Shown here piece by piece: positions 23,196 through 33,279 of a stretch of DNA of 64,000 bases. The stretch covers positions 13,076,128 through 13,140,127 of the forward strand of contig CM060174.1 in NCBI GenBank assembly GCA_030549775.1, in the 5' to 3' direction. Origin of the DNA: Tamarix chinensis (lineage: Eukaryota; Streptophyta; Magnoliopsida; Caryophyllales; Tamaricaceae). The stretch's first letter is position 1; every line of letters starts with the position of its first letter. A program made the translations under genes and the position numbers. The notes below the pieces were generated by a model. The model ran no database searches, had not been told where the DNA came from, and saw nothing but the letters and a program-made list of their open reading frames with translations.

Positions 23196-24913
23196 TATTC
23201 ATAGGTTTGTTAAGAATTTTAGTACCTTAGCAGCACCTTTAACTGCAATTACAAAAAAGGAAAGTGGATTTAAATGGGGATTAGAACAACATAAAGCTTT
23301 TGAATCTCTTAAGGCAAAATTAACCCAAACTCCTGTATTAGTTCTTCCAGATATTGAGAAGATGTTTGAATTAGATTGTGATGCTTCAGGATTGGGAATT
23401 GGGGCTGTTCATTCTCAAGAGGGTAGACTCATAGCCTATTTTAATGAGAAGTTAAGTGGCGGTACTTTGAATTATTCTACTTATGAGAAAGAGTTATTTG
23501 CTTTAGTAAGGGCTTTGGAAGTGTGGCAGTATTATTTATGGCCTAGAGAATTTGTTATTAATACTGATCAAGAAGCTATAAAATATTTGAAAAGTCAATC
23601 AAAGTTGAATAGAAGGCAGGGTAGATGGATAGAATTTATTGAGAGTTTCCATTATGTGATTAAATATAAGAAAGGAGGTGATAATGTGGTTGCTGATGCA
23701 TTATCTAGGAGATATGTTTTATTGAATACAGTGGATGCAAACTTATTGGGGTTTTCTCATATTAAGACTTTATATGCGGAGGATAATGATTTTAAGGAAC
23801 TGTATAAGAATTGTGATACTGCTGCCCAAGGAAAATATTATCTTTTTGATGGATATTTGTTTAGGTAAAATAGACTTTGTGTACCTAATTGTTCATATAG
23901 AGGGTTATTAATCCAGGAGGCACATAATGGTGGTTTAATGGCACATTTGGGTTTTCAAAAGATTTTGGATGTATTAATTGATCATTTTTATTGCCCTCAT
24001 ATGAAAAAGGATGTGTTAAAGTATTGTGTGAATTGTGTGGCTTGTAAACATGCTAAATCTACTTCTCAACCATTTGGGTTGTATACACCTTTACCAGTTC
24101 CAACCCAGCCATGAGCTGATATTTCTTTACACTTTGTTTTGGGATTACCTAGGACCAATAGGGTTAAGGATTCTATCATGGTTGTTGTAGATAGGTTTAG
24201 TAAAATGACACATTTCATACCTTGTAATAAGACTAATGATGCTGTGACTGTGGTAGATTTATTTTTTTCACATGTAGTTAAATTACATGGGGGTACCAAG
24301 GACCATAGTATCTGATAGGGATGTTAAATTTTTAAGCCATTTTTGGAAAGTATTATGGGGTAAATTAGGTACTAAGCTATTATTTTCGACTAACTATCAT
24401 CCTCAAACTGATGGGCAAACAGAAGTAGTAAATAGGACTTTAGGTAACATGTTGAGAGTTGTACTTGAAAAAAGCCTTAGACAATGGGAGGCTATATTAC
24501 CACAGGTAGAATTTGCTTATAATGGGACTATACATTCTACAACTAAGAAAACTCCTTTTGAAGTTGTGTATGGTTTCAATCCACTAACTCCACTTGATCT
24601 GGTTCCTTTACCTAGTTTTGAGTTACATAATTTGGATGTTGAGTCTCGTGCAGAAAAGATGAAGGAATTACATGAATCTATAAGTCAACAAATTAATAAA
24701 AGAGTTCCACAAATGGCTGAGGTTGCCAATAAAAGGAGAAAGAAAATTGTTTTCCAACCCGGGGATTTAGTTTAGGTACATCCTAGGAAATATCGTTTTC
24801 CAAACCTTAGGAAATCTAAATTGGATCCTAGAGGTGATGGACCTTTTATTGTGTTAGAAAGGATTAATGACAATGCATATAAAATTGATTTACCTGCTAA
24901 ATTTGGTAATGTG
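23196..24913 (+). pseudogene. C1 RT end, RNaseH and integrase
   Basis: Translation begins [20 protein letters not shown] (RT end). RNaseH is readable: [15 protein letters not shown] near 23367-23410, [27 protein letters not shown] and VVADALSRR. Integrase follows with a zinc-binding HLGFQK...CVNCVACK region, first Asp region [14 protein letters not shown] (Asp replaced by His), second Asp at SDRDVKF (24310-24330), and HPQTDGQTEVVNRTL with the catalytic Glu. Stops occur at about 23866, 24113 and 24773. The Asp-to-His change and the stops make it non-functional. Confidence 0.9.
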
Positions 24914-25346
24914 TAGGGATGTAAACGGGGCGGGTATACCCATACCTATATTCGTACCCGTTTAGAAAATCCGTACCCGAATCCGTACCCGTACCCGAAT
25001 CCATATCCGTATCCATTGGATATCCATTACCCGACGGATTATCCGTTTACCCGTTAATAGATATTATCCAGCGGATAAATCCATTACCCGATGGATAAAC
25101 CCATTTAGAATTAAGCCAAATGAAAATTTTAACCTTAATTTATAATATATTTATTTTAAAATTAAGGGTAAAAGGGTAATTATATATCGGGTAAACGGGT
25201 ATGCATATGGATACGGGTACGGGTATGGATATCCCATACCCGTATCCGTACTTGACGGGTATTTTTTTCCATCATCCATATCCGTATCCATATCTGTTTA
25301 AATATCCGTCGGGTTTCGGGTAAAATCTGCCCCGTTTACATCCCTA
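24914..25346. mobile_element. hAT-type MITE (433 bp) with 8-bp target duplication
   Basis: Terminal inverted repeats TAGGGATGTAAACGGGGC (left) and its perfect complement GCCCCGTTTACATCCCTA (right), 18 bases each. The flanking octamer GTAATGTG is identical on both sides (24906-24913 and 25347-25354). An 8-bp duplication with such ends is the hAT signature. Both subterminal regions carry many CCGTACCCG/CCGTATCC motifs, and the halves are largely complementary, so the element could fold back. It encodes nothing. Confidence 0.93.
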
Positions 25347-25354
25347 GTAATGTG

Positions 25355-25536
25355 AGTAATTGTTTTAATGTATCTGATTTAAGTCCTTTTGCTAGAATCA
25401 TGAAGGTTTCAGAGACGAAACCCGACCAAAAAGAGGGGAATGATGTGTATCTCAATAATTCTTATTTGGATAATTTTGTTGATTGCGGTTATATAAATTG
25501 TACTTATAATTATTTCTGTTATTCTGTGAATAATTA
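25355..25536 (+). pseudogene. C1 polyprotein C-terminus, right of the MITE
   Basis: Continues the interrupted frame: [14 protein letters not shown] before the MITE and SNCFNVSDLSPFARIMKV after it, ending with a DQKEGNDVYL motif and AT-rich codons to the TAG at 25535-25537. The join lies within the duplicated octamer, which confirms insertion into pre-existing coding DNA. Confidence 0.8.
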
Positions 25537-25565
25537 GGGGAAAAAAGAGATAAGAACTCAGTAAT

Positions 25566-26270
25566 GGAAATGGAGCATGCTGCTGGATGCTATGAGTGAT
25601 TGTTGCTGGTTGATGCTGTTGTTGTATAGATATGTTTATATGGAGCTGCTGAATGAATTGAGTTCAAATTTTGTTGTATTCCCATATGTTGCAATCTAGT
25701 GGAATTAAGTAGGCCGCATGGTCAGCCACCCGACCCGTAAATTGGGTTAGAAGGATTGCTGCCTATGCAACTCTTAATTCTCATAGTTAGCTAAATAAAT
25801 TAGCTGATGGGAGAATAATTGTAATCTATCAATTCATTTTAGGAATGATTGTAATTTTTGTAATTGGGCTGATTAGATAATTCAGCACCAATATTTGCTA
25901 TGATTGTATTAAGTTTGTGGGTTGATAGCGTGAGATTAATTCGGTCAGCCTTGTATTTGTATGTGTATATGTATACGATATATATAGGGGTCGACACAGC
26001 TTTTGTAGATAATTTTTGGATAGAAATAATACGCTTGCTGAGACGACTATTTTCTCTCTCGATTCTCTCTAGTGTCTCTTGAATCTTCTCTTCTTGCTTC
26101 TCTCTTTTGCTGAATCATCTTCTCTGTAGTCATCGCTCAGTTGCCATTGATTTCAATTGTGCCCTGAGTTTTTTGATCTTCCTTCGGTTCTATCCTTAGG
26201 CTGATCTATTTCAGAAATTTTCGAACATATCGTTCGACTTGTGGTCCGGTGTTTTCTTCGAAACCTAACA
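25566..26270 (+). repeat. 3' LTR of C1 (start approximate)
   Basis: A purine tract AGGGGAAAAAAGAGA (25537-25551) follows the ORF. The LTR should start within the next ~50 bases, but I could not choose between several TG dinucleotides. A TATA-like CGATATATATAGGGG lies near 25977-25990, followed by a pyrimidine-rich leader. The LTR ends CGAAACCTAACA, immediately before an unrelated copia gag remnant. Confidence 0.65.
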
Positions 26271-26854
26271 GGGTTTCATCACCCATCCTCTATCATAAAC
26301 ATTTAAAGAATTTCCTAAATAGTTGGTTCCCAAATCCTTCCTATGAATGATTTTGCTAAGTATTAGATCCCAGACTTCATCAAGCTTCAACTTTGATTGT
26401 CCATGATAATTACCGATAGTAGCAATGTTCCAACTCTTCAGCAAATATAACAACAAAATAAAGGCCCTAATCTCATCATTAAATGATATCTCAACCAAAA
26501 TCAGTTGAATGAATGCCACATTAAACTAATTTATGTGGTCCACAACAAATAAACCATTAGACATCTCAAGATTAAATAAGTTTCTCATAAAAAATACCAT
26601 ATTTGTTGTTGAGGGTTTTTCAAATATATTGGCAAGCTCTTTCATCACACCCATTGTTGTTTTCTGATCCATAATGTTGAATGTCACATTTTGGGCAAGG
26701 AATATTTGGATTATGGTTAGAACCTTCATATCTAACAAATAATCCTTTGAATACAAATAATACTCAATTTAAAACTTTAAATATGTGAATGTCATATATT
26801 TATCAAACCTAGATTCAATTGTTCTTGATTCAATCAGCCTAGCTCTGACACCAA
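26271..26854 (-). pseudogene. Ty1/copia gag remnant with primer-binding site
   Basis: Two minus-strand open stretches (26756-26526 and 26519-26265) read as one gag: FEKPSTTNMVFFMRNLFNLE, then VVDHIN, then ISFNDEIRAFILLLYLLKSW and NSLNVYDRG. This matches the UBN2-type copia gag pattern. Upstream in element orientation, TTGGTGTCAGAGCT (26854-26841) matches the tRNA-Met PBS TGGTATCAGAGC. The gag C-terminus is lost at the C1 LTR end, implying that C1 inserted here. Stops make it non-functional. Confidence 0.82.
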
Positions 26855-26866
26855 TTATTAGTATTA

Positions 26867-27823
26867 TGTTAAAAATGTGTACTCTAGAGTTTTTGGAGCT
26901 TATTTGAGTTCCATGCTAATATGACTTATCTTGGGCCTTCAACAAACTAGTATGACTCTAAAGGTAAAATGGTCAATGTTAGATAAAGTACATTTGAATT
27001 GGGTAAGTTAGATTCTAGATGACCTTAGGTTGATTTTTGATTGACATTAACCCTTCAACCTTGACCGTTAACTTTTAGTTAACTATTGAATAAAAAGTGA
27101 ATAAATAGGTAAACATTGTACAAATGGATAAATGTTGAGATTTGTGCTTAATATCAATAATAGGCCTATAGGGCATATCTTGAAAACCTTGATCTTATAT
27201 ATCATATGGTTAAGTGGAGGAAATTAATGAATGTTTTAAATGTTCAGCCTCTTATGGAATTCCTTAATATTGTCGATACTTAGTGATCATCTAGGTAAGT
27301 GGTGATTAATGAGATTAATCAAAGTGGTTAAACATAAATTATGAGTTATTAATGGGGATTAAGTGGCGATAATGAATTAATCAAAGTGGATTAGTGATAA
27401 ACTTGAACATTTTTAATAATTTCTTATCCTCATTTTCTTATTCTTTAGTGTGATTTTCTCATGTTTTAGCCTAGTTAAGCTCATTGGTTTGTGTTACTAC
27501 TTTTTTAATGTGTTATGTAGGTCATGTTGGATCTAATAAATAAGTTAGAGCAAAGGGGGAGTCAAGAGAAGAATAGGAAGGAGCTACACAACTTCCTAGT
27601 GCCCAACAACATGAGTGTTGAAGTGCAAATGAAATCATAGTGAAAATGAAGGTTATGGACCCAACATGAATTGTTAATGTTGATCAACATGGTTATGTAC
27701 ATAGGCCTTCAAGATGGATATCTGGCTTCTAACTCTAATATGGCTTGGCCATGTTGAGCTATATAGTCATATTGAGTGTCAATTTTTGTGTTTTTAGCAC
27801 AATGTCTTGTGTATTGGCACTTA
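26867..27823 (-). repeat. Probable 5' LTR of the copia relic (limits uncertain)
   Basis: On the plus strand the segment starts TGTTAAAAATGTG, which would be the complement of an LTR ending ...TAACA, 12 bases from the PBS. I could not locate the other LTR end; T4 starts at 27824. No coding capacity was seen. Confidence 0.35.
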
Positions 27824-29035
27824 TGAAATACCCCGAGACCCTAATTTAAGAAATTATGGAAAAATAAAAATTTATTAAGAAAATTAATTAAATAAATTAT
27901 TTTATTAAAATAAGAGGAATTAATTAAGGCAAGATCAAGAGGAAAATAATAAATAATTTAATTAGAAAAAATTAGGGTGTTTTGCTAATTAAAATGAAAT
28001 TAAGGAAAAATTATTCAAAATATACTAAATTAATCTAAAATTAGAGTTTATTTATTATTTTATTAAAATATTATTATTTTTAAATATTAAAAAATACCAT
28101 AATGTTCTAAATACCCTAAACCATCTATTTTTCCTTTTTTTCCCTTCCTTTTCCTTTTTTTTTCTTTCCTTCATCTCCTTTCTCCTTTTCTTTTTTTTTT
28201 CCTTCCTCCTCCGATCTGGGCCAGCCCACCCTCATGGCCCAGACCCTTTTCTCCCCCGCGTGGCCTAAGACCCACCTTCCCTTTCCTTTTCCCTACCCGT
28301 CGCCAGTCGCCCGATCCTCTCCTCTTTTTTGTTCTTTCTTTTTCCCCTGGGCTGGCCTGTCTGCTCCTTTCTTATTCCTTCTTCTTCCCCGTCCCTTCTT
28401 CTTACCCTGCTCCTTCCCCATGCAGGCATGTGGCCCCTGCAACACCGCACGCCGACTTGCCACCTCCTCTCTCTTCCCAGTCGATTCCTCTTCCTGCTCG
28501 ACCCCATCAGCTCTCCTCTCTCTCTGCACGCTTTCCCCTCTTCCCCTTCCTTTATCCTTTCCCAACCAGATAGGACCTACAACTTTTCAGGCCTGTACCG
28601 TCCGTGCGCCACTAGCCGACAAACTACCACCCATGCCACTCTCTTCCTCTCTTCCTCCTCTGTCGTTTCCCCCCTTCAACGACCTACAAATGCCCCTCAA
28701 CTGTCCCCCATTTGGTCTTTTCCCCTGCCCATAATTTCCTCCCTTTGTTGCGCCACTGCTTGTTTAGACGTCCACCCCATCACCACCTCCCAGCACTGCC
28801 GCCCGAACCACCTCCCAAACCACTCCCTACACCATCCTCCACCGAACTACACCACTCACCATTCTCGATTCTTCCTGCACGAGCCACCCTGGCCATGCAA
28901 AGTTGGCTATTCGACCAACCTCTTCTCACCCACCACTGCCCTTCACACCGTCGTTCCCCCCACAACCATCACTCCCCTACACCCCAAAACCACCAACAGA
29001 ACCTCCTCTACCTCCCCTTACCTTTGATATGTGTG
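27824..29035 (-). repeat. T-family fragment T4, 3' end only
   Basis: The plus strand starts TGAAATACCCCGAG, the complement of a T-type 3' terminus (TGTAATACCCC with one change). It continues with an AT-rich tail and then a pyrimidine-rich block (28128-29028), mirroring the purine-rich block plus AT tail of plus-strand copies. Plus-strand ORFs of 166 and 232 codons inside the block are low-complexity Pro/Ser/Leu frames. The unit breaks off near 29035. Confidence 0.6.
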
Positions 29036-29039
29036 GGAG

Positions 29040-29935
29040 GGTGTAATCTTCAATTATGTGGATCTAATGGTTCGAATGGAGTTTGGATGAGATGATAAAG
29101 CCTCGGTGATGGTGAGTTTAAAGAGTAAAATGTCAAAAGTGATGCAAATAAGATGATGGTGGTTTAGATTAGGGTAGAAAAATGATGATGGTGATTCGTT
29201 GATGGTGATGATGATTCGATGGTGATGAATTAAAGATGAATGTGATTCGAATATGATGAGATGATGATGATGAGGTTTCAAAAGTTAGGGTTTGGATGAT
29301 GATTAGAGTCGTGGTTTAGGTTTAGGGTTAGGGTTTGGTTCAAAGAAGAGGATATAAGGCGGTGTTTGGTTGGTATGGATGGTTAGGGTTTTGAATGAAT
29401 ATTTTAGGACTTCGATTTTGTATACTGATTTAGGGTTTGGTTTAACTACGAAATAGAGTAGGATTTTGATGGTAATTAGGATGGGAAAAATATGGATTAA
29501 GATTAGTAGAAAAGATAGGGATTAATCTCTAATTCACATAGACGAAGAGATTAAAACTTTCAAGCCAAACCGTTCACACAGATTCGGTTTGCTTGAGCTT
29601 GAACTCACACATAATTCAATCAATGTTGATCTTCAACTTCAATTCTTCATTCAATTATCATAATACATGCAATATGCTTGATGTTTATGAATAATTTAAC
29701 ATTTCTACCACTAGCTAAAGCATATTCTAAAAGATTCCAAGTTAAAAGATATTATGATACTTTTACGCTAACTTTATGTTACTTTATGATAACTTTATTC
29801 TCCTACTTTATTAATTAATTAATAAATTATCTAAATAAATTAATAGTGCTTGAAAATCTTGCCATCATCTTCCTCATGTACGTGGTTACTCCCTCTTTGC
29901 ATGCCATGCACATGCACGTAGATATTTAATTGCTT
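29040..29935 (-). repeat. Athila-type LTR fragment (inverted relative to 43385-44250)
   Basis: The complement of this segment matches 43385-44100 in order: CATGTGCATG-CATGCA, then GAATAAAGT-ATAAAGTA with AATATCTTTTA, then TTAATCTCTTYGTCTATGTG followed by ATTAGAGATTAA, then stretches of CCCTAA and ATCATC. No protein is encoded. Confidence 0.65.
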
Positions 29936-30317
29936 GTTTGTTACGTTTCGAGCAACATAACAATCTGTTGGTCTTCAAATTTTTGGGAGACACTTTCCAA
30001 CGTAACAATCCTGCATCAGCCTCCCTCTCCTTCTCCCTTCCTCCCTCTCCACCACCTTCAACCACCACACCTGTCGCCGCCCCTTTGGCTGCACCACCAC
30101 CCCCATTTAGCCCTCTCAACCTAGGGCATCCACCATCACCTCAATCACCCTCTCATTCCTCCTTTTCTATCCTAAATGACTACCCTTCCACCCTCTCTTC
30201 TCCCTCCACCGCCGCCGCCGCCGGTGCCGCTTGGTCACCACCATCCCTAGGTGGTACCCTAACCCCCATAACCCTTAAACCCTGTTTATGCAAATATTAT
30301 CTTTTTTATTTGCATTA

Positions 30318-30366
<49 letters not shown>

Positions 30367-30655
30367 GCTATCATTATTATTCTTATCATTATTATTATTA
30401 ACTATAATTTTGGAGTATTAATGCTATTATTATTATTATGAATGGTTGAAACCTTGTTTTTTTATTATGATTATGATTGTTTTTATTATCATTATTATCA
30501 GTATTATTATTATTATTATTAATGCTAACTTTAGCATATTACCACATTATTATTATTATAAATATTCGAACCCTATTATTATTACTTACCACTTTGACTA
30601 TTATTGTTATTAGTATTATTCTTAACATTATTATTGTTGTTACTATTACTGTTAT

Positions 30656-30696
<41 letters not shown>

Positions 30697-30765
30697 TGTC
30701 ATTATTATTAATATTACCTATACTACTAATATTACTATCACTATTAGCATTGTTATCATTATTAG
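29936..30765 (-). repeat. T-family unit T5, left part (interrupted by T6)
   Basis: The plus strand holds a pyrimidine-rich block (29996-30295) and then an ATT/ACT microsatellite, which continues on the right of T6 at 36052. T6 splits it cleanly with an ATTAG duplication. The left end (3' end of the unit) is not recognisable and may be truncated. Confidence 0.5.
30306..30765. repeat. ATT and ACT microsatellite in T5
   Basis: Imperfect ATT repeats with a clean ACT/CTA run at about 30657-30694. The array continues at 36052-36200 after T6. The 97-codon ORF here is poly-Leu/Thr and not a gene. Confidence 0.9.
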
Positions 30766-31600
30766 TGTAACACCCCCAAATTTCACTCCTGAAAAAAAAA
30801 TTTTGAAAGATTAAAGCGGAAGCTAGGAGCGAATTTGGGAAATGTTACCGCCACATCTAACACAAGATAATGTCAACCATCTATCTCATGTTAGATGCAA
30901 GGCTAAAACCTGTCAAACAATTAAATCCGAATTTCAAATTCCGTCAAACAATTAAATCCGAATAGTAAACACTTATCAGAATACGAGAAATTTAAAGTCA
31001 ATTACAAAACCCTTAGAAATCTGAGAACAATACTTGCAACTTCCAAAGGTGAATACAATTAAACAAAATAAATCCCGAAGGATAATTATCCGGATCGCCT
31101 ACTCACTCAGGTCAAGCCTTCCACCCCCAACTTAGTAACCGATCAAAACCTGCATCAAAGGTCTGCTCCCCACCATCGGTGGATCATCACAGGACCCATT
31201 CAAACAGTGTAGTATCAATACGGGTCCAGTACTGAGTAAGTCTCACTACCCTATCTTATGGGAGAGACGTAAACTGTAACATCAAGTACATATTAAATTA
31301 TAATACAATATCAGACATACTCACAACCCACAACATGACTCTTGTCCTACACCTGTAGTAACATATGAACATATGTAACATCCCATTTAAACATATAAGC
31401 ATGGTATAACCGAAATATAAAGTGGCACATGCGTTTCAAGTAGGAATAATCTATTTTATTGGAAACTCAACGCGTGACATACTCACGTAAGCAGCATGTA
31501 GTAATACAGATAATAAAAGCTGACCATATTCCAATTAAACTTATTTCCTTTGAGTCTTTATTAAAAGTAGTCATTTCACACCACAATATTTATTAATTCA

Positions 31601-32246
31601 CGTGAGTGCGGGAACCCCACTATTATAGCCGGTGGACCGGAGATATGTACAGGGCAGAACGCTCCTGGCCACTATTATTTGCCGGTGGCTCGGTCTCCAA
31701 GGCAGAACACTCCTGGCCACTATTATTTGCCGGTGGACCGGTCTGGCCCCGACTCGTATGGTGTTTCACTGTAAGTGCTTGTGACTCATTCTTTATTCTT
31801 ATCAATAATATATTCATTCCACACATATTCTTTAATAGTCCATGTGAGTGCGGGAACCCCACTATTATAGCCGGTGGACCGGAGATATGTACAGGGCAGA
31901 ACGCTCCTGGCCACTATTATTTGTCGGTGGCTCGGTCTCCAAGGCAGAACGCTCCTGGCCACTATTATTTGCCGGTGGACCGGTCTGGCCCCGACTCACA
32001 TGGTGTTCCACTGTAAGTGATTAGTATTTTTCCCATGTCTTATCGATTTTACGTTTGGTTTGCTGAGCACGGTAACCCCCACTATTATAGCCGGTGGACC
32101 GGAAATCATACAGGACAAAACGCTCCTGACCACTATTGTTCACCGGTGGCACGGTCTCCATGGCACCCCGGCTCCTGGCCACTATTATTCGCCGGTGGAC
32201 CGGTCTGGGCCCCGACTCAGCATCTTTCTCTTTAAGTAATTAGTAT
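31601..32246 (+). repeat. T-family minisatellite in T6 (three higher-order units)
   Basis: Each unit has three ACTATTAT...CCGGTGG monomers: the first as ACTATTATAGCCGGTGGACC, the others as ACTATTATTTGCCGGTGG with spacers containing GGCAGAACGCTCCTGGCC. The second unit starts CCATGTGAGTGCGGG (31840) and closes CCCCGACTCACATGG (31989-32003), which are complementary. The tail CCACTGTAAGTGATTAGT follows. Each CCGGT-GG-ACCGG core is itself an inverted repeat. Confidence 0.93.
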
Positions 32247-32850
32247 TTTAACGTATCTTATTTGAAAGTGTTTTACCCTTGACATGCATGGCTAACTATA
32301 TCTACACTTATCCTCCCAGGAGGGCACATCCCATATCTTGGAACTCGTGCACCCCTTATCACACCTCGATATCCATTTCCCTTCTATACTTACACATAAT
32401 AAAGACCAACTCCACCCGTCATTAGCCTCTAGGGTTTCCCTTGAAACCCCAATTGGACCTATGTGGCCCAACTTCCTCTTATTTCACTACCATTAATTCA
32501 TCTATCATCAACACCTCACCTCATTTAATTCCAACCCCAAATCACATCGCTCTACCCATCGATTCCACCTGTGACTTTGAAAACCTAATTGGCTACTTCA
32601 ACCCTAGTACCTTTCTTTTCCCACAAGTAACGTCCCCTTTTCACCCAATACTTCTTCTCTCCCAAAGCACCCATAATCATTCCTCATAACATAAACTCTC
32701 ACTCTCAACCCGCACCTCACTCACCATTAATCATTTTTACTTCCGCCTTTTCCATATTACTAATTCTTCTCAAAACCCTAATCGGGTCCCTTATACTCCC
32801 TTTTGCAACTCACTTCCCATTTATTTAATTTTTCCTTTTATCTCCATGCC

Positions 32851-32882
<32 letters not shown>

Positions 32883-33136
32883 CACCCTAGCATGCATGCC
32901 CTAAAGGGTTACATCATATCACAGCACATCATAATCACCACATATAGGTATCACATTCATATCGTAAGAAAACATATACCACATACCTTAACTCCAAACT
33001 CACTACGCATAAAACACGTTAAGGTCAAACATGTGATGTACAACAAGACATGATATCTATACAAAACATCCAAGGTATACAAGTCACATAACACGCAAGG
33101 ACCTTAGCCACATCCTTACAAAATACCCATAAGTAG

Positions 33137-33157
33137 AGGTAAGTAGAGAACTTACCT
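33137..33157. other. Hairpin at the T6 module junction
   Basis: Perfect 8-bp arms AGGTAAGT and ACTTACCT with loop AGAGA, 18 bases after the shared CTTAGCCACATCC motif. The same hairpin with a CTCT loop is in T7 (51026-51045). On both strands it reads AG|GTAAGT, matching the splice-donor consensus. Confidence 0.75.
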
Positions 33158-33279
33158 GGATCCGAAGCTAGCTACGCGACATAAGAGGGTGAGAGAGATC
33201 ACTAACTCGTGGATCCACGATAATACTTTCCTAGATCCGATGGAATCGAAAACTAAATTAGAAACTATCCTATCAATCA

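Larger units (their letters stand above)
23196..26270 (+). mobile_element. Ty3/gypsy chromovirus-like element C1, 3' half
   Basis: It runs from the end of RT through RNaseH, integrase and a C-terminal tail to a 3' LTR. The 5' half is missing at the junction with AT-rich DNA. A hAT-type MITE (24914-25346) sits in the C-terminal coding region. The end FNVSDLSPF plus a QKEGND motif resembles C-termini of some plant chromoviruses (CRM-type), a lineage guess only. Confidence 0.85.

Noticed and set aside
28234..29027. Proline-rich host protein gene on the plus strand
   Set aside because: Two overlapping frames are both open because of pyrimidine bias; the segment corresponds to the purine block of T-family copies in inverted orientation.
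30477..30770. 97-codon ORF
   Set aside because: Translation of ATT/ACT microsatellite that runs into the T6 terminus.
31606..32016. 136-codon ORF through the minisatellite (starts MREPHYYSRWTG, also seen in T7)
   Set aside because: The frame follows the repeat, other arrays in the same family contain stops, and no start context or domain supports a protein.
31601..32246. CRISPR-like repeat/spacer pattern
   Set aside because: The spacers are themselves repeated and the setting is a plant LTR; no cas genes or uniform repeat-spacer lengths.
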